Position numbers and translations under genes: made by a program. The notes under the pieces were generated by a model, which was not told where the DNA came from, did no database searches, and saw only the letters and a list, made by a program, of their open reading frames with translations. From Stomoxys calcitrans (lineage: Eukaryota > Arthropoda > Insecta > Diptera > Muscidae), in NCBI RefSeq assembly GCF_963082655.1, contig NC_081556.1, forward strand, positions 69,053,227 to 69,117,226: a stretch of DNA of 64,000 bases, written 5' to 3'. Positions 52,828 to 63,894 of the stretch are shown piece after piece; position 1 is the stretch's first letter; each line of letters begins with the position of its first letter.

Positions 52828-53863
52828 TGGGCTTAGACCAAAGCACAGCTGCTTCACTGCTCTCACTGATGTAGTTGAGATAATACGTGCAGGCCTCTGT
52901 AAAAGCGATATTGTTTTCCTGATTCTTTTTGACCACTCGAAAGCGTTTGACTGTGTTCATCACTCAACACTATGCGCCAAACTGAGGAATAACTAACATT
53001 TTTCTGCCACTGCCACACGCCTCATATCATCATATGTAATCCAAAGGTCACAATATACATCCAACGGAGTTCATGAATCATTTTTACCGCCCCTGCAAAG
53101 GGGACGCCTTATTCTTGGACCTCTTCTCTACTCCAATGATTTACCAGATCAGGTCAAATTTGCCAACGTTCAAATGTACTCGTATGCCGACGACGTGCGA
53201 TTATATTTATCGCGTCGGTTGAGCTCTATTCAAACCTGTGTGTCGAATATTAATGCAGATCTTTTCAGAATTCAGATGTGGGCTACTAAACACGATTTGT
53301 TGCAAAATCCTAGCAAGTCAAATGCGATTATAATTCGCGATTGAAATACCGACATCAGAGCTGACGTTTGTCTGTCTCTTGGAACAACAGCAATTTAAAT
53401 TTTTAAAAAAGTGAAGAATCTTGGTGTCATATTCAATAAAATTTAAGTTGTTATATCATATAACATTCACTGGCGGCAAAGTATGTTCCAAATCAGTTGG
53501 TTACTCAACATTTTACACCTTTGAAAGTTCGTATTGTTCTTGTCAAAGGCAATGTTCTGCCGACCATTCTGTATGGCACAGAGATCTTCACCGGCTGCAA
53601 AATCAGCTAACAAAAGAAAAATTCAGACTTCGTTTAATAACGCGATTCGCTATATATATGGATTGAAAAAATTTGACAGAGTATCCCCCTTCATCTTAAA
53701 AGTACTAAACATGCCACTTGAAAGTATTTAATGTGCTATTTGCACATAAAATAGTTCAGACATCTAAGCCAACACACTCATACAATAGACGGAGTTTTGC
53801 CAGATCTTCAAGAGAAGGGAACAGAATACAGATACCACACTGTCGAAAAACTTCGAAGACACA
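52828..53863 (+). pseudogene. Jockey-type LINE RT, 5' portion of a split relic
   Basis: Reads STTAALLSLTDVVEIIRAG, CKSDIVFLILFDHSKAFDCV (RT motif A; normally LLDFSKAFD), HHSTLCAKLR, QYTSNGVHESFLPPLQRGR with LGPLLYSNDLPDQVKF (motif B), VQMYSYADDVRLYLSRRLSS (YADD, motif C), and RIQMWATKHDLLQNPSKSNA. After shifts come LGVIFNK, LSKAMFCRPFCM, TSFNNAIRYIYGLKKFDRVS and, near 53800, RRSFARSS. Stops and frameshifts make it inactive. It stops at 53863 where DINE copy H begins; its C-terminus continues at 55092. The domain matches 15425-15828. Confidence 0.85.
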
Positions 53864-55088
53864 CTTTTTATACCAACCAACATAAACTAATTTAGTCATT
53901 CTGTTTGTAACACCTCGAAATAATGATCTAAGTCCCCATAAAGTATATGTATTCTTGATCGTCTCGACATTCTGAGTCGTTCTAGTCATGTCCATCCGTC
54001 CGTCTGTCGAAATCACGAAAGAGGTCGAAAGCGTAAAGCTAGCCGCTTGAAATTTTGCACAGACCTATTAATCTAGGTTGTTGGGGGTTGCAAAAGGGCC
54101 ATTTCGGTTCAGATTTGGCTTCTTGAGCCCCTGGAAGAACCAACTTTTTCCGATTTGCCTAAAATTTTGAAGAGAGCGTTCTGTTATGACTTCCAAAAAC
54201 TGTACTAAATAAAGTCCAAATCGATTCATAACCTGATATAGCTCCCATATAAACCGATCTCTCGATTTGACTTCTTGAACCCCTGCAAGCCTTCTTATAA
54301 CTTCCAACAACTGTGCCATGTACGGTTGAAATAGGTCTATAACCTGATATAGCTCCCATATAAACCGATTTCACGATTGGACTTCTTGAGCTCTTACAAG
54401 CCATAATTTTTGTCCGATTTGGCTGAAATTTTGCGTGTAGTTGTCTGTTGTGACTGATTTATCTGATATTTTGCATGCAGTGTTCTGTTGTGTTTTTCAC
54501 CAACTGTGCGAAGTATGTTTCAAATCGGCCTATAATATGATATAGCTCCTAATAAACCAATCTCCCGATTTGATTTCTTGAGCCCTTAAAAGCAGGATAT
54601 TTTGTCCAATTTAGCTGAAATTCTGCATGTGGTGTACTGTTATGACATTCAACAACTGTACTAAATAAAGTACAAATCGGTCTATAACCTGGTATAGCTC
54701 CCATATAAACCGATCTCCCGATTTGACTTCTTGGGCCTCTGGAAGCCACAATTTGTGTCTGATTTGGCATACATTTTGCTCATAACGTTCTGTTATGACT
54801 TCAAACAACTATGTCAATTACTATCCAAATTAGTCTATAACTTAGCTCCCATGAAAGCCGATCTGCCGATTGACTTCTTCAGACCTTACAAACCACAACT
54901 CTTGTATTATCCAACTCGATTATCCTTTTTTGGTTCCTAGAAGCTTTAATTTTTGCTGGTTTGACAGAAGGTATGTAGAATAAAGCTCTTCAACTAAATT
55001 AAGTTTGTATAATTTTTTTTTTATAGAATCCATGATCATTTGTTCCCAAGATTCTGCCCGGCTGAACTTAGCACGCTTTTACTTGTTT
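53864..55088 (+). mobile_element. DINE copy H ('CCATAGG' subfamily), inserted in a LINE
   Basis: Starts CTTTTTATACCAACCAACAT, GTCATTCTGTTTGTAACACC, CCCATAAAGTATATGTATTC, CTAGTCATGTCCATCCGTCC. It has seven or so units with GATATAGCTCCCATATAAAC and CTTCTTGAGCCCCT phrases and ends in CAAGATTCTGCCCGGCTGAA and CACGCTTTTACTTGTTTAT. It splits the jockey-type LINE C-terminal frame (see findings). Confidence 0.85.
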
Positions 55089-55091
55089 ATA

Positions 55092-55175
55092 AATACCATC
55101 CGTCTCTGGAATCAGCTCGCTAATGGTTTACAGATCATAAGCAATAAAATCTTTGCATATTACACAGAATCGTAA
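55092..55175 (+). pseudogene. Jockey-type LINE C-terminus, resumed after DINE copy H
   Basis: Immediately after the DINE, a 27-codon frame reads NTIRLWNQLANGLQIISNKI to a stop at 55173-55175. The xTIRLWNxLxxxLQxI phrase is the jockey-type C-terminal motif, also present as GTICLWDALTFDLQRI near 15775 in the other copy. It therefore belongs to the LINE left of the DINE. Confidence 0.8.
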
Positions 55176-55272
55176 AAAATATTTTTACTTAGCAGAATCA
55201 TAATAAAAAGCAGAGACTTGTTTGTATGTAATAACATAATAATTAAAAGTTTTTTAATAGTCTTAATTTGTT
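55176..55272. other. Probable LINE 3' UTR remnant
   Basis: About 100 AT-rich bases between the LINE stop and the next DINE. Confidence 0.4.
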
Positions 55273-55993
55273 CTTTTTATACCCTCCACCCTAGGATGGA
55301 GGCATACTATTTTCGTCATTCCCTTTGTAACTCCTCGAAATATTCGATCATATAGTGTATATATATTGTTGGCGTCATGACATTTTAAGTCGATCCAGCC
55401 ATGTCCGTCCGCCTGTCCGTCTATCTGTCGAAAGTACGCTAACTTTGGAAGAAGTAAAGCTAGGCGTTTGAGATTTTGCAGGAATAGGTCTTATTAGTCT
55501 AAGTCGTTTGAGATTGTAAAAAGGCCATATCGGTTCATGTTTTGATATAGGTGCCGTATAAACCGATCTGCGATCTTGACTTCTTGAACCTCTAGAGGAC
55601 GGATTTATTATCCGATTTGGCTGAGACTTTGCGCAAAGTGTTTTGTTTTGTCTTGCAATAATTAAAACTATGCGAAGTATTGTCTAAATCGGTCCATAAC
55701 CTGAATTAGCTCCCATATAAACCATATAACAACTATACTTCTTAAGCCTTTAGAGGGTATAATTCTTTTCCGATTTGCCTGAAACTTACACAATGACTTC
55801 TACTATGGTATCCAACTTTCAATTTAATTATGGTCCCAATCAGATCATAACTTCATATAGGCATAGAAATTGGTATGTATTATCCTTTATTTGCTTGAAA
55901 AGAGATACCGGGCAAAGAAGTCGACAAATGCGCTCCATGGTGAAGGTTACATAATATTCGGCCCGGCCGAACTTGGCTCGCTTTCACTTGTTT
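55273..55993 (+). mobile_element. DINE copy I ('CCATAGG' subfamily), complete
   Basis: Starts TTTTTATACCCTCCACCCTA, CTCGAAATATTCGATCATAT, AAGTCGATCCAGCCATGTCC. Units with CTTGAACCTCTAGAGGACGG, ending in GCTCCATGGTGAAGGTTAC, ATTCGGCCCGGCCGAACTTG and CTTTCACTTGTTTAG. The CGGCCCGGCCG palindrome is intact. Confidence 0.85.
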
Positions 55994-56214
55994 AGTTTGC
56001 CATTTTAATATTTAACTTTATAATTCTAGTACTATAATTTATAAGATATCATCTTGTTTTACTAGAAAGGCAAATAAATAAATAAATCAGAAATGCCACG
56101 AGTATTCTGCATTATTGCAGTTGTAAAGGTTTCCTCTCTTTGTCAATTCGTCTTTGGTTAGAAGACTTTTCAACCATATTGAGTGGATTTAAGCGCCGTG
56201 CGTTGGTATGTTCT
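55994..56214. other. No gene recognised
   Basis: AT-rich sequence between DINE I and the Helitron fragment. Confidence 0.3.
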
Positions 56215-56935
56215 AAGTAGGTGGGAGTATAATACGAATCTAATATCCAAATGTGTGACCATGTATTTGCGCACCGCCCCTACCTCAAAGAGTACAAATT
56301 TACCGACCATGGTAATATTTGGCTTAAATGAAAGGTATTTGAAATTGGAAAACCAATTGTTGGGGGTAAGTGTTTGGGGACGCTTCATCCCATAAACTCC
56401 CCTTAAACCAATGGCAATATAAGGTTTAAATAAATGGTATTTGAGAGTAGAGCCCGATGCTGATATATTTTTTAGGGTTAAGTGTCTGGGGAATCACCCC
56501 ATCACCCCTAAATCTGTCATATATATTTACCGACCATTGCAATATAGGGCTCAAATGAATGGTATTTGGGAGTAGAGCACGAAATTGATACCCACTTTCG
56601 GGACCACGTTTTTGGGTTTCACACTACACCCTTAACCCACCAACCACCACCCTGGGTTCCTTCCCACTCCCAAAATCTCCATGAGAATATTGGGCTCAAA
56701 TAAAGTCTTTTAAGAATTGCCCTAAACCCTCCGAGCGAATTCATGGACCAATTACAATCATATGGATTCAGATAAATGCCGTTATATTGTTATACTGTTC
56801 GTCAAGCGATATACCATTTTCGTAGCATGACAATTCACTAAAAGCTCTTTAATTGCCGAAAATTAATATTCCAAAGATAATCTTGTTCCATATAAAGTAA
56901 AAGACGGCGCAGCGAAGCGGACCGGGTTCAGCTAG
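56215..56935 (+). mobile_element. Non-autonomous Helitron, 3' part (copy 3)
   Basis: Sub-repeats (AATACGAATCTAATATCCAA, GGCTTAAATGAAAGGTATTT, CGACCATTGCAATATAGGGC) lead to GCGCAGCGAAGCGGACCGGG, TTCAGCTAG|T ending at 56935, the same 3' end as 50159-52198. The 5' end is missing. Confidence 0.8.
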
Positions 56936-56976
56936 TATATATATTCAAATTGAATTTAAATATCTTATTATATATA

Positions 56977-57689
56977 ACAAGTGAAAGCGTACTAAGTTCG
57001 GCCGGGCCGAATCTTATATACCCTCTACCATGGAATGCATTTGTCGAGTTCTTTTTCCGGCATCTCTTCTTAGACAAAAAAGGATAAAAGAAAAGATTTG
57101 CTCAGCTATTAGAGTGATATCAGGATATGGTTCGGTTTGGGTCACAATTAAATTATATGTTGGAGAGCTGTGCAAAATGTCAGCCAATTTGAATAAGAAT
57201 TGCGCCCTTTGGGGGCTCAAGAAGTAAAATAGAGAGATCGATTTATATGGGAGCTGTATCGGGCTATAGACCGATTCAGACCATAATAAATACGTATGTT
57301 GATGGTCATGAGAGGATCCGTAACACAAAATTTCAGACAAATCGGATAATAATTGCGACCTCTAGAGGCTCAAGAAGTCAAAATCCCAGATTGGTTTACA
57401 TAACAGTTACATCAGGTTATGGACCGATTTTAACCTTATTTGACACAGTTGTTGAAAGTGAGAAAAAAATACGGCATGCAAAATTTCAGCCAAATCGGGT
57501 AGGAATTGCGCCCTCTAGAAGCTCAAGAAGTCAAGTCCCCAGATATGTTTATATGACAGCTATATCAGGTTATGGACCGATTTAAATCATACTTAGCATA
57601 GTTGTTGGATATCATAACAAAACACGTCGTGCAAAGTTTCATTCCAATCGGATAAGAATTGCGCACTCTAGAGGCTCAAGAAATCAAGA
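56977..57689 (-). mobile_element. DINE copy J1, reverse, truncated
   Basis: Starts AACAAGTGAAAGCGTACTAA, with the GGCCGGGCCGAA palindrome at 57001-57012, then TATATACCCTCTACCATGGA. Three units run to AAGAAATCAAGACCCC, where Helitron interior sequence takes over. Confidence 0.8.
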
Positions 57690-58231
57690 CCCCCTTACCA
57701 CAAAAGTACTACCCAAAAATAAAAGTGTACCGATCGGAACAGTATGGGACTCAAATGAAAGTTATTCAGGAGAAGAGTACGAATTTCATATTAAAAATGG
57801 GGTCAATGTAACTGTCGGGCCGCCCCAACCCCAAAACCCCCTAAAATAGGTTTATTGGACGATCACGACATTATGGGATTCATATGAAAGGTATTAAGGA
57901 GTAGATTGCGTACATGGGCAGGAGGGAGGAACAGATTTTGACAATATGGGAACCAAATAAAAGGTATTTAAGAGTAGAAAACGAATCTAATATCGAATTT
58001 TGGAGCCAATTGTTTGGGAATACGCCCTAAACCACCCCAAACTCAGCTCAAATCAACGGTATTTATGAGTAAAGAAAGAATTTAATATCTTTTTTCAGGG
58101 AAAAGTCCCTGTGGGCCCCCATCCCCAAAACACTCTCCAAACGGCTCACGTTTACCCACCATAGCAAATTGAAGGGATTTGGGAGTGAAGCACAAATTAA
58201 ATATCGATATTTGAGTCGAAATGTCTGTCCC
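57690..58231 (+). mobile_element. Helitron interior fragment between two DINE pieces
   Basis: CCCTTACCACAAAAGTACTA, CAGTATGGGACTCAAATGAA and AAAGGTATTTAAGAGTAGAA match the interiors of Helitron copies, especially 11725-12100. No TC or CTAG ends, so this is a rearranged fragment rather than a clean insertion. Confidence 0.7.
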
Positions 58232-58738
58232 TCCATCATGGACCGCATGGGATAAGTTCTTTAAATGATTTTTATAAATATATTGGAGCTCTATTAAGTT
58301 ATGGAAAAAATACCACATTCACAATTTAGCCAAATCGTATAATAGTCTCAACAAAAGAAATCGAGAGATCGGTTCATATATCAGGTAATAGACCGCGTTA
58401 AACCATATTTGGCACAGACATTGGAAGTCCAAACGAAACACCACGAGGAAAATTTAAGGACCTAAATACAAACACGGACCGATTTGGCTCATATGCCATC
58501 CCAAACTAATAAACTAATAAAAGGATTTTGTGCAAAATTTTAAGCGACTATTTTCACTAGTTCCTAAGTTAGCGTGATTTCGACGGACAAACGGACAGAA
58601 ATGACAAAATTGACTTTAAAATTTCAAGACGATCAGGATTTAATATACTTTTATGGGACTCAGATCATTATTTCGATGAGTTACAAACGGAATGACGAAG
58701 TTGGTATACACCCATCATATGGTGGGGGTATAGAAATC
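58232..58738 (-). mobile_element. DINE copy J2, reverse, lacking the palindrome end
   Basis: Begins CCCTCCATCATGGACCGCAT and ends CAAGACGATCAGGATTTAAT, AGTTACAAACGGAATGACGA, ACCCATCATATGGTGGGGGT. The 5'-block end is complete; the palindrome end is absent. Confidence 0.75.
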
Positions 58739-59052
58739 GTAAATAAGTTTGAGCTACACGTGCAGAATATGAGTTAATATATGTTTTATACAGTGTGTTT
58801 TTTAAGTAGGAGGAAGAAGACAGGACGTAAGAGGCCGAAACCAAAAAAAATGTTAATATATACAATTAAAAAACTTAAGTCAGCTAGTTTTAATAATAAA
58901 ATACCAATTCTAATAAATAGAGAAACTGCAGTCTATAAAACTAATAAAGTGTTCTGTTTCTATTGAACAAAAGGAACTATTTGGGCAAAACAAGCTGATG
59001 TATGTCATATAGCTGTCCACGATATTAATCAAAATAAATAATAAAATAAAAA
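58739..59052. other. No gene recognised
   Basis: AT-rich with A-rich runs. Confidence 0.3.
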
Positions 59053-60135
59053 AAGTACAACGTAAGGTTCAGAGAACATGTTGTCTTAACATAGACGGAA
59101 CGATGAAGATCAAGCCCGCTAGGTCATTGGAGACTATTCTAGATATCCGACCCATAGACAAACAGATTAATTGTGAGACCGCCATAGCGGCTATGACTCT
59201 TTAGGCGCTGGGAGAAAGGACAGAGGATAGGAGCTGGTCATACCATCGCGGTATAATGGAGGCCACGTGGGAAACTTGGATGGAATGGAAGAGGTTTCCG
59301 ACCGGATATCTGAGACGACATTTGTGGTCAAGTGCGAGGCAGTGCTGCAAGCGGCACAGTCTTGGGTTGACGGAATCCTGGTACTGCTATCTGCAACAGA
59401 TGGATGAAAGCTCAGGACTGAGATCTGTTTTAGACTGTCTGACTATAATACGGTCCTGCCGGCGGAAATCCGGGCTATCACGGAATGCGTGAGGTGGTAG
59501 ACTTCGAGTGTGAACATCTTTACGGACAGTAAACTGGCCAACAGGGCAATAACAACCGGCATGGTTAGGTGACAAACAGTCTTGCAGTGTAAGAAGGAGA
59601 TTAACGCCTTCTCTTAGGATAGCACGATCTGCATCGTTTGGTTGCCGGACCAAAGCGGAGTAAGGGGGAATGAAGGAGCAGACGATTTGGCAATGAAGGC
59701 CAGAAGACTGCCGTCAATAAACTTGGTTAACCCGAGGCCTTTTGGGTCGACGCAGTCTGAGTTAAGGGCGTGGACGACGAACGCTCACATAACTGTGTGG
59801 AACAGCGAAGCGGTTGGTAGGACGACGAAAATCGAAAATCGAAGACGACGACGAAGATGATGAGATGTTGGTGCATTTCCTATGTCATTGCCCTGCTTTC
59901 GTTTCTAACAGACACCGCTACTTAGGAGGGGACACAATACCAGATATGAACCAACAGTGATATGGAAATGAATTAAGGATTTTGTAAGTAGCACGGAGCT
60001 CCTGAGTTATATAATCTTTCCGAAGTTACTTTTGACTATTTAGATCGCACAACAAGCCGGTGGCTAGCTTAGGAGCATGTCCATAATAGCATGGAGCAGA
60101 TTAATATCCGGACCCTCTTTTCAACCTAACCTTTA
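59053..60135 (+). pseudogene. LINE family L1: connection, RNase H and 3' UTR
   Basis: Follows on from the thumb region (matches 16195-16395: AGAACATGTTGTCTTAACAT, TTAACATAGACGGAACGATG). Then a broken RNase H: SCRRKSGLSRNA-type text, CGAGTGTGAACATCTTTACG and GACAGTAAACTGGCCA, PDQSGVRGNEGADDLAMKA and INLVNPRPFGSTQSELRAWT, NAHITVWNSEAVGR. Downstream CCTATGTCATTGCCCTGCTT (CHCPAF in translation), RYLGGDTIPDMNQ and a 3' UTR ending in CCTCTTTTCAACCTAACC. Many shifts and stops. The best-preserved tail of family L1 here. Confidence 0.8.
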
Positions 60136-61084
60136 GCTAAAATGTAATTTAATGTAAGAGATTTTTTTCTCTTTGCCTACGGCAAAAGAAGTTTACTTTT
60201 CGAAAACTTCGTTAAGGGCTAATGTGTTATTTTCTTGCATGTAGCTGCTTCAGGTTAGGTTTCGTCAAAATCTATTATGTATGCCAATGTTGCCAACTGT
60301 TTTCCAAGACTTTACTTCTCAGCGTACCGCACAATCGGCCTAAAAAGAATTGAGCAAAAAGTTATACTAAACTACGTACAGATGTGAGTGTGCATCACAC
60401 TGCATATGTCCCCATCAGAAGTTGAAAGCCCGACAGACGGCCGACGAAGTTGCACAGTTGCCTTCCTAATTGCTGCGGTTATTCAAGTTGACAACGGGTG
60501 ATGATGAGGTCGCTGTTAGTTTGGTGTTGGCATTTATCGCTTTGTCATGGGGTATTCCATCGTTAATTTTTCAAATTGACATTTTCATTTGTCAATAAAA
60601 TCACGTTGACCACGTTGTTTAACATCGCTCCCTGGGTGTTTTTCGGTTTCATAGAGTTTTGCTGCAGTGGTCTTGGTTTATTGGTTTTAAATTTTGAGGG
60701 CGTCTGATTAGAGTCGGTTTGATGTGGTTTTTGATGTGGGTGGGGGTAATGACGACGCTAGGATTATTGTTAAAAAGGCATGAGACTGTAGATTTTTGCA
60801 AAGTATCTGACCGGGGGAATAAATGATGGGAACATGATGTTGTTAATTGATTCTAACCTTTAGAATACAAAAAAAAAAATAATTTGCCAACAACATAGGA
60901 TGATTGAATGTTGTTTTATAATTGGGGCATGTATAAAAAGTAAGCAAGTCAAATATATATATGCAGAAAGAGACATGTTTACTTGGCCCAGCGGGGGTTA
61001 AGATTTGGTCGGGTCTTCCCAAAACATCTATTCGGAACGGATAAAGAGAATATTAAATGGTCTTTTCGGGCCCGACTTTATCAG
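60136..61084. other. Low-repeat stretch, no gene recognised
   Basis: Partly GC-richer (60400-60800). GAATGATAATA-type and GTGGGGGTGG-type text without a repeat match. Could hold host regulatory DNA, but I see no exon or promoter. Confidence 0.3.
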
Positions 61085-61440
61085 ACATGGCTATAAGCTC
61101 ATGGTGTTAGGACAGTAGAGCATATCCTGTAGGGGATACACGAATTCCATGATCACCCGGATCTCCATCTACAGGATCGTGTGGGCAGGCAATCGAAAAC
61201 AGATCTCAGTCCTTGGGTTTCTCCTTGAGACCCCCAGGCTCAGTCTATCCTTTAGGTTTGATCTATCTGTGTAGCATTATGGGAATACCAGAGTTCCGTC
61301 AATCCAAGACTGTGCCGCTGGTAGCAGTTCTTCGCACTCGACGTCAAGTGTCATCACAGATATCCGATCGGAAACCTCTTCCATTCCATGCCAAGACATG
61401 GAATGTTGTTTTATCCTTACGTTCATACCTCATACCTGCT
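61085..61440 (-). pseudogene. LINE RNase H start fragment, reverse
   Basis: The plus-strand text GGGCAGGCAATCGAAAACAG, ATCTCAGTCCTTGGGTTTCT and TCCTTTAGGTTTGATCTATC matches 18255-18345, and CAGATATCCGATCGGAAACC matches 30620-30645. On the minus strand this is the DGSK to ETE region of the L1 RNase H. It ends just before DINE copy K. Confidence 0.65.
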
Positions 61441-61452
61441 TACCATTTTGAC

Positions 61453-62150
61453 ATTTTTATACCCTCCTCCATCGGACAGAGGTATACTCACTTCGACATT
61501 CCGTTTATAATACTTCGAAATATGGATATTAAAATTTGCCCATCCATTAAGGAACAGGGATATGGATCAAAGATGACATAAAGTATTATGTATATTCTTA
61601 AACATCATGACATTTTAGGTCGATCGAATGCATGTCCGTCTGTCTGTCGAAAGCTCGTTAATTTTCGAAAAAGTAAAGTTGGCTGCTTCAAATTTTGCAC
61701 AAAAACTTCTTATAGATGTAGGTCGGTTGGGATTGTAAATGGGCCCAATCGACTCATGGCTATATAGCTCCCATATAAACCAATCTCACGGTTGTATTTC
61801 TCGAGCTTCTAGAGGGGGCAATTCTTATGCCTTCTGGCTGAAATTAAAACAACGAAACCGTCAGAATAAAACATTGAAATCCAATGACTGTCCTAAGTAT
61901 GTTCCGAATCGGTTCATAACCTGATATGGGATCCCATATAAACCGATCACCCGATTATATACTTCCTTAGCTTTAGAGGTTGCATTTCTTATCCGATTTA
62001 GCTGAAATTTGCATCATGATTTCTTCGTTGGCTTCTAATGGTTGTCCCAAGTTTGGTCCGAATCGGTCTATAACCGGATAACCACAGATCCCATATAATC
62101 CGATCGATAAGATTCAGCCCAGCCGAACTTAACATGCTCTTATTTGCTTT
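61453..62150 (+). mobile_element. DINE copy K ('CCATAGG' subfamily), with a SINE-tail insertion
   Basis: Starts TTTTTATACCCTCCTCCATC, CGACATTCCGTTTATAATAC. The usual block is interrupted at 61528-61559 by a 32-bp SINE tail (reverse), flanked by ATATGGAT on both sides. It continues AAAGTATTATGTATATTCTT, GAATGCATGTCCGTCTGTCT and ends in CAGCCCAGCCGAACTTAACA. Confidence 0.8.
61528..61559 (-). mobile_element. 32-bp SINE-tail insertion with 8-bp flanking duplication
   Basis: The reverse of the SINE tail (TTTGCCCATCCATTAAGGAA) lies between two copies of ATATGGAT (61520-61527 and 61560-61567) within DINE copy K. Unusually short for a retroposed copy. Confidence 0.6.
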
Positions 62151-62904
62151 AGTATTTAGCAAGAAAAAAACGTGAAGACATGCATACAACATGTCTACCA
62201 AATTTATTCGTCGCACAGTTATGCTAGAATTACCGCTTTGTAACCAATCAACCGTAACAGACCAACGACAAGTTCTTTGTTTTCCATTATTCGAATACAA
62301 TTATACTAAAACAATGCGTCCTCATCATCATCATCATCGTCCAATTCTTATACTCGTAATCACCACTGCTATGGCATGGATCAATTTGATGAAGCCTGCT
62401 ATGTCCATCACATTGACGACATGCAATTTCAAAAGGAGCCACTTCAAATCAATTACAATGCATTTGTTTTCCGATTGAAGCGTCTTCCAAGCCATGATGC
62501 AGCACTAAATGCCCGACAATAGTCGAACAGAGCTTAAATGCCCCGTTAAAACGGCTTTCCAAAACAAAAAATAAATTGCTGAACTCATGATATGGCATGA
62601 CATGGCCATTGATCGCCATTCCTCAAAGCGAATAGGGTATAATGCGCAACCTTGGTATTAAATGCATGTTGGGTATAGGTCACGCAGCTAAGAATAAATT
62701 GGCGACTTGCTTGGCATGTTGGTCCTTGAGTGAATGGATTTTCAGATGTTTCTAATTTTTTATGAAGAATAACTTCTATGAATATTAACTACATAGGATT
62801 CGAACCGAGGGAGGAGGATCAAATATAATCGAACCCTTCTTGTAAGGTTGGTGCACTGTGAGCGGAAATGGGAAAATGTGTAAATAGATTGCAGAAAACA
62901 CATT
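62151..62904. other. No gene recognised
   Basis: Contains a TCATCATCATCATC run near 62320 and a 95-codon chance frame (62191-62478) that includes a His run from it. Nothing recognisable otherwise. Confidence 0.3.
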
Positions 62905-63770
62905 GTAATTTTTTTTCATATTTTGTCATAGGTACACCTTATAAGGGCGCAGAGTGTAATGGGTTCCATGGTGTATTTAACTAAGCGCCAACATGTCTTA
63001 TTTATATTTTGCTTACAGAAGCCATCATTTTGTGTGAATTTGTGTTGTACCATTTCAGCTTCTTTATTCAAGTTCCGTTTTAATCTTGGCGGCGTCAATA
63101 ACGCTATCGACCTGGTGGCAGAAAAGCTTCCATGAGGCACGTTTTGCCGCTCTAATCATCTTATTATATTCCTTGAGCTGTGTTTAAAACACATGACAAT
63201 ATAAAGTCCATGGACCTCTTTCCCAATATTGCGAATTTCCCGGTCATCCAGAGTTTTAACTGGGCCGATTTCCTTTCTCGTAAAGGACAACCATCTTCGA
63301 AAGACCCCTTCCTGTTGACATTGTCGTAATGTCTTCTATTCTTGGACAATCTAAATTATCCTGCCCAATTCTTCTTCTGATTAGCCTTACGAATTTTGTC
63401 CAGTTGGGTTTCAACTTATTGCGAAAGCTTATCGGATTCATTGCTGGCCGTGCCATTGCAAGCCTAATGTAGCGATGGTCAGAGAAGGAATGCTCTATGG
63501 AGACCCTCCAATCCTGAATTTCATCGATTAGATTTTCCGAACATATTGTCACATCTAAAATCTTCTCTCTAATCGTATTAACAAAGGTAGCGGTGTTACT
63601 AATATTGAGTAGTGTTATTAAGTGGTTAGTGTTCAAGAATTCTGCCAGGGCTTGGTCCCGCTTATTAATGTTGGTACTACCCCGAGAAATGTGGTGGGAG
63701 TTCGCTTCGCATCCTATTAGTAACTCATTTGCTGTCTGTTTTGCCTTGCTCACCCCACCGTTTCAGCTCT
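62905..63770 (-). pseudogene. LINE endonuclease and linker relic (R1/LOA-type)
   Basis: The 165-codon minus-strand frame reads ANELLIGCEANSHHISRGST, NKRDQALAEFLNTNHLITL, NTIREKILDVTICSENLID and FSDHRYIRLAMARPAMNPIS. GCEANSHH corresponds to the GxDANAHH endonuclease motif (D replaced by E), RD-x-x-L to the RGE region, and FSDHRYI to the catalytic SDH. A frameshift near 63300 leads to a linker including PVKTLDDREI and, after another shift, IRAAKRASWKLFCHQVDSVI. The RT would follow but is absent. Related to 42875-43478. Confidence 0.8.
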
Positions 63771-63894
63771 GACGTGGGTGGCGGTGTCGGAGAGTCGGAA
63801 GACTGATGAAGTGATGCCAGGTATGCTCCACCGTCTCCCTGTCTTATCACTGTTGCTTCCGACGCTGATAACTCTGGAGAAGATATGTAATTTT
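63771..63894. other. No gene recognised
   Basis: Short GC-richer stretch, possibly upstream LINE sequence. Confidence 0.3.

Noticed and set aside
54068..54404. Overlapping frames with a repeated MGAISGYRP-type phrase
   Set aside because: Phrase recurs because the DINE sub-repeat recurs; it appears in several frames and copies.
57014..57340. 108-codon minus-strand frame (and its twin at 43511-43819)
   Set aside because: Both cover the same part of DINE copies J1 and G, so similarity reflects repeat copies, not a conserved protein.
62310..62330. His-rich protein motif
   Set aside because: Caused by a CATCATCAT microsatellite in a chance frame.
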